A DNA stretch of 64,000 bases from Batillaria attramentaria (taxonomy: Eukaryota; Mollusca; Gastropoda; Batillariidae). Made by a program: the position numbers and the translations under genes. Below, piece after piece: positions 25,509 through 37,457 of this stretch (the first letter of the stretch is position 1; the number at the start of each line of letters is the position of its first letter). The stretch spans positions 124,001-188,000 of the forward strand of contig JACVVK020000440.1 in assembly GCA_018292915.2 (NCBI GenBank), given 5' to 3'. The notes below the pieces were generated by a model that saw only the letters and a program-made list of their open reading frames with translations, was not told the origin of the DNA and did not search any database.

Positions 25509-25782
25509 ATATGCCAACGTGTCCATTGTCAACCGAACTGATGTTATCGGGCTCGCGGTGCACCAGCAGCACAAAAGCATCATCACACATACATACTTAC
25601 AGCGAAGTTTGAAGTCTATTCTGATCGGCTAAACTGAACTGCTCGCTCTCATGATGCAGAGGCCCATAATTACGAAGCTGGCAGGATGTCATCCATGTCC
25701 CACAGGTTTGCACTGCCAGTGATAACATCAGTCACGCCACCTACTGCCAGTGCAAGCCGATGTGACAGTAAGTTGGTTGATT

Positions 25783-25945
25783 CGTTGGTTAGGGGGTTAA
25801 CGTCCTTTTCCACCACACACGGGTGAGACCAAAGACGGAGCATCAAAGAAAAGCCAGCACAAATATTTAGCCCCCTACGGCCAGGTTTCAGTGGAACTCA
25901 CGACCCGAGCATTGAAAAGTCAACTCCGCGGCTACCCAAGCTCCT
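25783..25945 (-). mobile_element. SINE family A copy
   Basis: Inverted copy with TTAACGTCCTTTTCCACCAC and the head complement GAACTCACGACCCGAGCA. Moderately diverged. It lies about 275 bp from the inverted partner at 25333, so the pair could fold back. Confidence 0.75.
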
Positions 25946-27001
25946 CTTGTGAATAATTATGACAACAACAGAAGCGTTGAAAGCACAACATTGAACAGTC
26001 AGACACGGTAACAGTATCAGCGATGACACTTGGGAGGGACTGACAACTTGACAAACACTGGGAGGCGGTAGGCGCTCTGTCTAGCTTGGTACACCGAGTA
26101 GGCTTGTCCCAGCTCACAACTGACGGATAGCGGCCATACTGAAGTCAGTGCACGGAACTTCAACAGTAACAAAGCATGCGTTCAATGACTATTCATCTGA
26201 CTTTTATTTGTCCTTAGTTCCAACGGCAACACTGAATAATAATAACAACACTGAACAACAACAACGTGTACTTATACTGATGGCACTTATCATCCTGTCA
26301 TAAGTTCTAAGGGCCTTACAAAACAAAATAAAAGAAAACAACAACAACAAGAAGTCTGACTTTGTTCTAGCCTTCACTGTTATCCACTTTCAGAACACTT
26401 GTTCTGCTTGCGAGGCGACACTGCCTGAGAGGCTGGCAGTCACGTGACAGGGAGTTGGTTACGCTACACGCCACAGTATCTGGCGGATGCTGAGTAGCCA
26501 CAATGCAGCAACTTGTTGCCCAGTGCGTCACACAACCACACACTCAAGCCGTACACAGGCAGACGGGAACTGACGACGGAAGTGAGTTTAACGTTCACGA
26601 CATTAGCACTGTTGTCTCAGTCACTGACAGAGTTTCTCGCTGAGAAGAAGAGAACCAGACCTAAACCACTGCGGCGGGAGAATCTGTTGGAAAAACTCCT
26701 GCAGTCATGATTTAGTTGCTTGACTTCCTTCTGTTCTGTTCAATGTGGTTGACTGACTGACCATACCTTGACAGGGTTTGTGCTGGACAACTAGAGTGCG
26801 CGAACCGTTAGCTGTCAACACACACAGTCAAGTGTGTGGCAGTGATGCATGTTCGCCATTAGCGCCTACATGTCAGTTTGGATCAGCACTAAGCATGTGT
26901 ATGTTGTGGGCAGGATAAAAGTTTGTCATTGGGTGGTGATGAGCGGAAACTGATTACGATCTGATTCTGCGAACCGGAGTATGTTAAAGATCAGTAGACG
27001 T
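25946..27001. other. intergenic upstream of the complete integrin gene, nothing recognised
   Basis: No repeat family or coding pattern identified. Would contain distal promoter elements or a 5' noncoding exon if the gene has one. Confidence 0.3.
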
Positions 27002-27393
27002 GATTTTTGATCCGATCTCACAGAACACTTTTGGTGGCAACTAAACACGGAAAAAAGGCACCAGATGTGACCAGGAAGGATAACTTCAACAAAGGCAGAC
27101 AATAATAAATAGGCGGAAAAGATACAACAGAGACCAGATCAGACAACAGCAGCCATTGCAGACAGCTGGAACTGATGCCAGTATAGGCAAGTAAGGTAAA
27201 GATAGTCAACGACAACCAGGGTAGACAACCTAGGCTAAGGTAGATAAGTACAGACAACTAAGACGAAGGCAGGCAAGCCGGTGAGGACAAGGCAGACAGC
27301 CGAGGAAAGATCAGTGACCGAACACGCAAGAGATAACAGACCAAGACAGGCTCAGCCCAGACAGAGACTTGGATTCAAAATCAGGATACTACA
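27002..27393 (+). promoter_or_regulatory. probable 5' UTR / promoter-proximal region of the complete integrin beta gene
   Basis: Purine-rich, AGACAA-rich sequence without coding pattern directly upstream of the start codon. A weak acceptor (AAAATCAG) lies 14 bp before the ATG, so the start codon may sit in a second exon. No TATA box or initiator could be assigned. Confidence 0.25.
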
Positions 27394-27472
27394 ATGGGAC
27401 GAGTGATGCGCAGCTTCGCTACGCCCGGGCCAGTATTAGTGACAGGCTGTCTTCTTCTTCTTCTTGTGTCAG
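27394..27472 (+). CDS. ITGB: integrin beta exon 1: signal peptide
   Basis: The ATG opens 26 codons ending in a Leu run from five consecutive CTT codons, then one base before GTAAGA (phase 1). A second in-frame ATG at codon 5 is an alternative start; the first gives a more usual signal-peptide length. Confidence 0.85.
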
Positions 27473-29936
27473 GTAAGAATGTGCATGCATCCTGTCTTTT
27501 AATTATGCCATCCAGAATGTACGTCCACGCCCTCCCCCCCCTCACCCCTTTTATCTTTATGTTTGAAACTAAAATAACATTTCTACACCATGGCACGGCG
27601 TGTCAAGTTGAGAAGAGTGAGGACGCTGGCGAAACTGAAGATGGCGTGTAAGACATGTCAAGCGAGGTTTAATTCTTTCCTCATCATTTCAATTATTTGT
27701 CATCTTTTCTCGGAAACCATTTCCATTTATGGCTATGTTGTTGTACAATGCACTGGGGCTCAGAGAGCAAGCATGAAACATGAGGAAGCTTGGTATAAAC
27801 TCGAAAACTTCCTTGGAAAGGCTTTGGTTTTCGTCAAACTATGCACTTTGAACCAAATCCTTACTCGTTGTTGTGGCTAACTAGGCAGGCGGGATAGCTG
27901 AGGTAATAGAGCGTTGCACTGTGAGTGCTCGGGATGTGAGTTCGAATCCCGACCCGGAGGCAAACATTTGTGCCGGCTTTTTCCTCGTTGCCCCGTCTTT
28001 ATTGTCACCCTTACTGATGTGGGGGAAAAGGACGTTAAATCCTTAAACAACCAACCGATTTCTTTTGCCAGTACATGGACCCATCAACTCAGACTTGTAG
28101 ACTTTCTTTATAGTCTGTAGACCTGCTTTGTCGACTGTAGACTTTTTGTATAGTCTGTAGACTTTCTTTAAAAATAGTCTGTAGACTCGCTTTATAGTCT
28201 GCAGACTCTTTCTTTGTCGACTGTAGACTTTTACTTTCTTTATAGACTGTAGACTTTCTGTATAGCCTGTAGACTTTCTTTATATGCTGTAGATTTTCTT
28301 TAAAGACTGTAGACTTTTTTTTTATTGTGTGTAGACTTTCTTTATAGACTGTAGACTGTAGACTTTCTTTATAGTCTGTAGACTTTCTTTATAGTCTGTA
28401 GACTTTCTTCAAAGTCTGCAGACTTGCCTTATCGTCGATCTGTAGACTTCCTTTATATGCTGTAGACTTTAGTCTGTAGACTTTCTTTATAGACTGTAGA
28501 CTTTCTGAATGGTCTGTAGACTTTCTTTATATGCTGTAGACTTTCTGTATAGTCTGTAGACTGTCTTTATAGTCTGTAGACTTTCTTCATAGACTGTAGA
28601 CTTTCTTTATACACTGTAGACTTTCTTCATAGACCGTAGACCTTCAAGCCCGATCATACAGGCCAGTGTGTGAATGTGGAATAGGTTCAGACCACTGTCA
28701 CCCATTGCTTATAATGTCATTTAGGGATAATTAGCAATTTTCCTCATGTGTGGTGTGGTGGTAATAACAGAGTCGGCCCTAACGAGCTCTGACCGGGATT
28801 TCAACATGACTCACTGGGCCGTGGCGCTCGCCAGCTTTCAACCGGAACTAGGACGACACGCTGCATGATCGCTGATAGTGTGTGCTCTCTACACTATGCA
28901 TGCTGTGTGTTGGCGATGGATGTGCTCAAAATGATAAGTGCGGTACTTAAAATCTCAATACATGTACGTATGACAGGCGCACAACATCGTGCGGAAAACT
29001 TTTCATCAAATCGAATGTACGGAATTTGTGCACCAGACTCAGTCACTTGGGTCACAGTATAGAGTCTGAAACGATTGCGGTGACTCAGTCTTGCCGGCGT
29101 ATATGTTGTTCTGGAAGTGCAATGCATGCAGACGACACTTTCAGTAATGGTTGCGGACTGAGGAACGGCTAGACAGAGCTGATTGGTGGCTATTTTTAGA
29201 AGTTTTGTCGAGTCGCAGTCTGTTCAGGAACGGGCGGTAGGCTCAAGGAAAGTCGTATTTCTCTACTTTTAGAAGCCACAAAGTCACGAAAACAGTCGCG
29301 ATGGTCAAATGAAACAGCCTTCTATCTGGCAAACAATAACAGAGCTTCAGTCAAAAGCTGCAGTTTTCCATGTCAGCGTGTGACATTGTAAGTGCTCTTT
29401 AAGTTAGCCACCAGGAAGTTGAGACGGTTAGTGTTGCTCAGCTGGTAAAGTTCGCCCGTTAGGGGGCGCAAATGTATACCAGTCAATTCCGTCGATGTTT
29501 CGGCATAAAGTCGTACAACTAACTTGTAGTCAGCGGCCACGTGACTTCACCTCGCCAGACCCCGGAGTACATTTGCACCCCCTCCCGCGTTGCGGGGATA
29601 CAGTCGCCCCCGTTAGTGGACGACTGGAGTTTATTTGCCCCTCCTGCACATAGCTGGTATACATTTGCACCCCCTAACGGGCGAACTATACCAACTGAGC
29701 GTAAGTGTTAGGCGTTAGGTATTCAGTCATCTCCGCGTACGCAAAAACTACACTGAGTGGCACTTTACGGAAGAGTTAATTTGGAGTGGTGCACCGGCGT
29801 ATCTTGGAAATGGCGGCAGGAAAAATAAACGCCATTCGACTCTGACACTAAGCTGAATAATACTGAACTTTGTCTATAAGGCAATGTGACACGCGACCAG
29901 GAGAAGGAGTGTGTGTATGTGTGCGTGCGTGCGTGC

Positions 29937-30000
<64 letters not shown>

Positions 30001-33000
30001 GTGTGCGCGCGCGCGCGTGCGTGTGTATCGGGTGGGGCGGGGGTGGCCAGATTGTACAAAATAACAGAAGAGCTATTTGATACTGTTTTTGTTTTTTAAT
30101 CTAGAAAGACGTTATCAGTCAGTTGTTGTACGGTTACTGTGGTTGTGATAAGATCCAGTCAGTTGTGATGGTGACAGGTGGGTTTGCCTGCAGTGGAACC
30201 ACATGTGCCGAGTGCATCGCGTCCAGCGCCGAATGTGCCTGGTGTGCAGACGCCGTAAGTGTGGAGACCGCACAGGCACTCAAAGATTGTCGATATTTGA
30301 AAATAAAGAAGTACTAGTTCATAAGTCATGCTCGTAGCAAAGCCCATCTCCCTACTATCATAAGTCATATTCATCGCAAAGCCCATCTCCCTACAGTCGC
30401 ACGTCATGTCCGTCTCAAAGCCCATCTCCCTACAGTCGCACGTCATGTCCGTCTCAAAACCCATCTCCCTACAGTCGCACGTCATGTCCGTCTCAAAGCC
30501 CATCTCCCTACAGTCGCACGTCATGTCCATCTCAAAACCCATCTCCCTACAGTCGCACGTCATGTCCGTCTCAAAGCCCATCTCCCTACAGTCGCACGTC
30601 ATGTCCGTCTCAAAGCCCATCTCCCTGCTATCATAAGTCATGCCCGTCGAAAAGCCCATCTCCCTACAGTCGCACGTCATGTCCGTCTCAAAGCCCATCT
30701 CCCTACAGTCGCACGTCATGTCCGTCTCAAAGCCCATCTCCCTACAGTCGCACGTCATGTCCGTCTCAAAGCCCATCTCCCTACAGTCGCACGTCATGTC
30801 CGTCTCAAGGCCCATCTCCCTACAGTCGCACGTCATGTCCGTCTCAAGGCCCATCTCCCTACAGTCGCACGTCATGTCCGTCTCAAAGCCCATCTCCCTA
30901 CAGTCGCACGTCATGTCCGTCTCAAGGCCCATCTCCCTACAGTCGCACGTCATGTCCGTCTCAAAGCCCCTCTCCCCGGCTACAGTCGCACGTCGTGTCC
31001 GTCTCAAAGCCCCTCTCCCTACAGTCGCACGTCATGTCCGTCTCAAAGCCCATCTCCCTACAGTCGCACGTCATGTCCGTCTCAAAGCCCATCTCCCTAC
31101 AGTCGCACGTCATGTCCGTCTCAAAGCCCATCTCCCTACAGTCGCACGTCACTCATGTCCGTCTCAAAGCCCATCTCCCTACAGTCGCACGTCATGTCCG
31201 TCTCAAAGCCCATCTCCCTACAGTCGCACGTCACTCATGTCCGTCTCAAGGCCCGTCTCCCTACAGTCGCACGTCATGTCCGTCTCAAAGCCCCTCTCCC
31301 CGGCTACAGTCGCACGTCATGTCCGTCTCAAAGCCCCTCTCCCTACAGTCGCACGTCATGTCCGTCTCAAAGCCCATCTCCCTACAGTCGCACGTCATGT
31401 CCGTCTCAAAGCCCATCTCTCTACAGTCGCACGTCATGTCCGTCTCAAAGCCCATCTCCCTACAGTCGCATGTCACTCATGTCCGTCTCAAAGCCCATCT
31501 CCCTACAGTCGCACGTCATGTCCGTCTCAAAGCCCATCTCCCTACAGTCGCACGTCACTCATGTCCGTCTCAAGGCCCATCTCCCTACAGTCGCACGTCA
31601 TGTCCGTCTCAAAGCCCCTCTCCCCGGCTACAGTCGCACGTCATGTCCGTCTCAAAGCCCCTCTCCCTACAGTCGCACGTCATGTCCGTCTCAAAGCCCA
31701 TCTCTCTACAGTCGCACGTCATGTCCGCCTCAAAGCCCATCTCTCTACAGTCGCACGTCATGTCCGTCTCAAAGCCCATCTCCCTACAGTCGCACGTCAC
31801 TCATGTCCGTCTCAAAGCCCATCTCCCTACAGTCGCACGTCATGTCCGTCTCAAAGCCCATCTCCCTACAGTCGCACGTCACTCATGTCCGTCTCAAGGC
31901 CCATCTCCCTACAGTCGCACGTCATGTCCGTCTCAAAGCCCCTCTCCCCGGCTACAGTCGCACGTCATGTCCGTCTCAAAGCCCATCTCTCTACAGTCGC
32001 ACGTCATGTCCGTCTCAAAGCCCATCTCCCTACAGTCGCACGTCATGTCCGTCTCAAAGCCCATCTCCCTACAGTCGCACGTCATGTCCGTCTCAAAGCC
32101 CATCTCTCTACAGTCGCACGTCATGTCCGTCTCAAAGCCCATCTCCCTGCTATCATAAGTCATGCCCGTCGAAAAGCCCATCTCCCGACTATCATAAGCC
32201 ATACACATCGCAAAGCCCATCGCCCTATACTATCATAAGTCATGCCCGTCGAAAAGCCCATCTCCCTATTTTATCATAAGTCATGCCCATCGCAAAGCCC
32301 ATCTCCTTACTATCATAAGTCATGCCCATCCCAAACCGCATCTCCCTGTACTATCATAAGTCATGCCCATCCCAAACCGCATCTCCATACTATCAATACG
32401 TCATGCCCGTCGCAAACCCCGTGTCCTTACTATACCATAGTAGCTTATTAGGGAGATGATGGGCTTTGCGATGGCCATGACCTATGAAAATACCTTTGTC
32501 ATTTTGGAATATCGACAGTCTATGAGTGCCTGTGGGATACGGGGGTCTATTTGTGGCGTGCATGCAACTTGAAATGATATAGCTACAGATACATACATGT
32601 TAATATGCTTAGAGGCACTCTTTTTGCTTATAATTTTTAAAAGTTTTAATTTGCTTATAATTGTAATTTTTCTCAGTTTGTTTTTCTCGATTTTAGCACT
32701 TTTTCAGTTTACAGTCACTCCCTCCTCTGTGTCTCTCTGTGAGCCTGTCTTTCTCTGTGTGTGTGTGTGTGTGTGGGGGGGGTAGGGGCTGTAGGTACAA
32801 ACTATGCAACATGCAGGACCATTTACAGTGGCTGCACAGAGAGAGAGAGAGAGAGAGAGAGAGGTTTACAATTATAATGACGTCACTGAGTGTCAGCTGT
32901 GTTTGACGTCAGAACTTCACGTCAGTACGGAACGAAAGATGTGACGCCCACCCGGCGCTGAAACAGAAGGGCTGCAAGGATATTCAGGACCCACCTTCCG

Positions 33001-34583
33001 AAAGGAAATTAATAAGGGTGAGTTTTACTGCCGCCTTTTGGCAGTTCCATACATCCTCTGTCAATGCGAGCATGGGTTTCCGTCAAAGAGGAGCATGAGA
33101 AGGAGCTGAACAATCCATGGACAACTCCATTCTTGTCAATCAAAGGGTCGAGCCCTCAGAATTCATCCAGTCTCGCCCAGCGGCATTATGAACACAACAC
33201 GTGGTATGGCCTGGCAAACTTTTTGCCTAACATTACAACGAGTGAAGCACTGACGTGTAGTTAGATATGACTGAAACACGGAAAGAAAGCAGTAAGTCCG
33301 TTGACGTCGTTTGTGGAAAAATACCATCACGTCAGTCTCTTTCATCTGGAAATCACCCCTTTTCACATCCAGTCACGTCATGTCGGGATGTACTGTGTTT
33401 TAAAACTTACACGGCAGAATAGGGGGGGGGGGGAGGGGGGTGTTGGCCTCGGGGCTTGACGAGTGGAGTCGTCTATTTTGCCTTTTTTTTTTTTTTTGGG
33501 GGGGGGGGGGGGGACTATTTGGAGATACTGTCTTGGTTATTCATTGTCTCAAGATTGCTCAAGCACAGGAACAATGCATGAGAAAGACGCAGCACTACAC
33601 AACACCAGAATGACGGCTAGTGACCCCATACATGCTGACTGATTGAATTTGCCAAAGAACTTGAACGTTTACAGGAATCAGATATGCAACGGAAAACAAT
33701 AATGATGCTTACGGGAACGTATTGTAATTTGGTTGCAGTCCTTTTAGGATCTGTCCGTACTGGAATCGTTCTCGGATTAGAATTCACCGTTTGGGAAAAT
33801 TCTCAGTGTAGGGATTGTCCAAACTGGAATTTTTCTTTGAGTGGGAAGTGACCGAGAAATTGTTTCATGTATGGGAGCTGTCCGGGCAGGAGATTTCCGG
33901 ATGGGAACTGTTCAGAATGGGAATTGTTCGGGGTGGGAATTGTCCATGTGGGAATTGTTCAGGATAGGAATTGTCCGCCGATGTGGGATTTTTTCCCCCG
34001 GATGGTCGTTGGTCACGTGGCAATTGTCCGGAAACGAAACGACCCCCACGTCAGTATTACATGTACATGTAGTATGTCATTCCAACAGGACCAGGATGTG
34101 ACGGACGGAAGGGACGGAACTGGGAATGACGCCATTCAGCTCCAGCCTCAGGAGATGAACATCAAGCTGCGGCCCAAGGGTGAGCGACGCCAGCTGTCTG
34201 TCAATAACACACAGTATCGACCCGGTTGCTCACAACATTTCCTAATGGCACAGTTTCGTGAACTGAATTAAATTGAAAGATACATTCTCCTCCTCAGTCC
34301 TCCTCCTCCTTATACTCATCATAATCCTCTTCGTCGTCGTCATCGTCATCGTCGTCGTCGTCATCATCATCATCATCATCATTCTCGCCAAACAGCTCCT
34401 TGGTGATATTTGTGAAAAGCAGACATGTTAGTTGTAGAAAAACTGAGATTTCCTAAAAGCCTGTTCCGTTTAAAATTTCAGCGCAAAACGAGGCGAGATC
34501 TAGTTATGTCCGTTGAATGTGTGCCTTTAAATATGATGGATGGTACAGTATGTCTGTCAATATGTGTGATTTGATGTGATGCG

Positions 34584-34660
<77 letters not shown>

Positions 34661-35662
34661 CGCGCTTTACGTGCAGGTAAGGGAGTCAAATTTGACGCTA
34701 CTTTCCGAGCAGCCAAGAATTTCCCCGTGGATCTGTACTTTCTGTTTGACGTGTCTGCCACCATGGCATCAACCCTAAAGCAACTTTCAGAACTGGCCAT
34801 TCAAATGGGTACGTGTCTACGAATGACGTGGCGTAGTGTATGACGTCACCAACTGTATTGTATGGCATAGTGTGGCAGGGTAGGCTTCACACCGCATAAA
34901 TCCGTCAGGGCGCCGCAGGACTGGAGGATGAAGCGGCGAAATCCTGCTGTTGTCAAGAGCTACTTTGTGTGCAAACCCACACATCTCGCTCCGACTGTGA
35001 CGTCACCACCATCGAGTCTCAGCCACAGTTGGGAAAATTGACAGAAAATCGTCATTTATCTCCCTTTGTCCTTTCCGTGTCTTTGGCAATAAAGATGTCC
35101 GAGCTGCTATGAAATCTGTGAACACGCTAATGGTTACAACTAAAAATAGTCGGCGGCAATCGAACCAGGCTCACGTTTCCCGAGCCTACTTTGCGGATAT
35201 GATCAATTTTTGAAGTAGTGCTTTGGTTCCAGTCTGCTCACGAGTCACGCTTGCAGTGCACTGATGGGAGACGGATCGATCTACTTGCGCGTAGTGAATA
35301 CCAACTGTGGCAGAGATCCGATGAGAGGCGAAATCGGAGCTTGGTGCAAACCTCGACCATGCTAGCCGATCTTATGTGACATATAATTTCTGTTATCAAT
35401 GGAACTGGCTAAGTATACTCTTCTTCAAAACCATTCATTCGGGCTAGCCGGTCGTCGGGGGTTCTCTCCGGGTAACCCGGCTTCCTCACCTCTGCTTTGG
35501 AAATGTTCGGCCCACAAAATTTACAGCAGTTTCAAGAAATTGGGTAAAGCGCTTATACAATACTTACTTATTATTATTAAAACATGGACTTTGGACTCTT
35601 TGCCTGCATACTTGAAATTTATGTGTTAGTACAAGCCGTGAATACCCCAACTCCACTCACAG

Positions 35663-35744
<82 letters not shown>

Positions 35745-36775
35745 CGGACGCTATCAAAATCATCTCTACTAACTACCAGCTGGGCTACGGAGTGTTTCAG
35801 GACAAAGTCATCCTTCCCTTCACCAGCACACATCCCGTCAGGTATCAGTGTCTCCAAGATCCCCCATAAACAGAGCTTACATGATCAGTTCGAGTTAAAA
35901 AAAAATTTTACCACTAAAGAAACCATTGGGAGAAACACAACTGTCAAAGATTTAACTCCCTATGCAAACGAAGCGTTGGGTCAAGTAGTCACTGCGACCG
36001 TCACAGTATTTGTAACTTATCGGCCTTCGACTTTTCGATATGATCTATATGTACTTTTCTTGTCTTGTACTGCAGTCACCGCTAATAACAGGGTGGGTAG
36101 ATGACCTTGCTTTGTGCTAGAGCCGGCTGTGCGGTGGTGATACGTAGGTAGAAACACGCTAACTTGCTATGTAGGCTTGTCTGTGCGGCATAATATATTT
36201 TATGCACCTACTACATCCGAAGAGATTGGCCCACCTACGTATAGCAGGTAAAGCTCAAAAAGTGGCGGCCAGTGAGTGGGCATAATTTGACGAAATCTGT
36301 GGGATTTTATTGATCGCGAGACCGATTCATTGCGGTCGATTCTCGTACTCAAACGCATCCACACGCGGCACCAAATCAGCACGCTTCTCAAGATATCTGA
36401 TGCTTACACGAGTGGCAATCCGCAGTTAACATACGGGATTCTAGTTTAACTTTTCAGCTTGGTGATACGCTGTGCAGAAAAAGACAAGTTTGGTGAATCC
36501 TTTGGTGATCGCAGCGTATCACAAAGTAAGGGCGTCTACCCATCCTGTAATCAGCTATTGAGAGACCATCGTCTATCATAGTGTCCACTCAGTCACGCCA
36601 ACAGGTCTGCTCTTTCCCTTCCCTGACCCAAAATGACAAGGGCCTGGCGTGTCGGTTATGGCTGGAGACAGAGAACACTTTCAAGAGCACAGATTTTACG
36701 CATTCACTGAAACAATATTCTTCAACACTGATTCTTGTATGCTTGACGTGCACATTGTTATTTCAAAGACTCTGT

Positions 36776-36829
<54 letters not shown>

Positions 36830-37391
36830 TGAAGAACCCGTTCCCAGGCGGAACAAACAACTATGCCCCCGCCATCGCCTTCGACCATATGCTCAACTTG
36901 ACTCAGGACCTGGGCGAATTCCGGGTCAGTGGGTGCTTGCTTAAGGCAGCGTGTGGTCAGGATTCGCACTAGTGAAGTTGAAATAATCACTGTGGGTATG
37001 AGGGGGGGGGGGGGGGGGGTGGTGGATGTTTGAGAGTTTAACGCCCTTTCCCACCGCGTAAGCGTGATATAAAAGACGGGGCACCCAGAAAGAGGCGGCC
37101 AGCGCAAATATTTCACCCCAGCCGGGATTCGAACTCACGACCCGAAAGTTCGACCCATTGAAAGTTCAGGACCTACCATTCGGTTGTCCCGGCTCCCTGC
37201 GGGAGGGGGTAGTGGGAGAAGGGGGAGGGGATATGGGGGAGGAGCAGTTGTAGATGGGTGGGTGGTAATTTGGAGGGGGGGGGGGGTCTTACTACTAGTA
37301 AAATCTTTTCAAAAGTCTGTGGCTCCTCGAATGATGTTCAAACATACAAACTTCATCCTAGACTTATTTGACAAAGGTATCTGCTTAAGTG

Positions 37392-37457
<66 letters not shown>

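Noticed and set aside
30406..32279. Long plus- and minus-strand ORFs (up to 532 codons) of repeated 13-residue units
   Set aside because: They are a consequence of a 39-bp repeat lacking stops, open in several frames at once, inside an intron bounded by good integrin splice sites.
30319..32452. CRISPR-like regular array
   Set aside because: Adjacent units are nearly identical along their full length with no variable spacers, in eukaryotic intronic DNA. It is a minisatellite.
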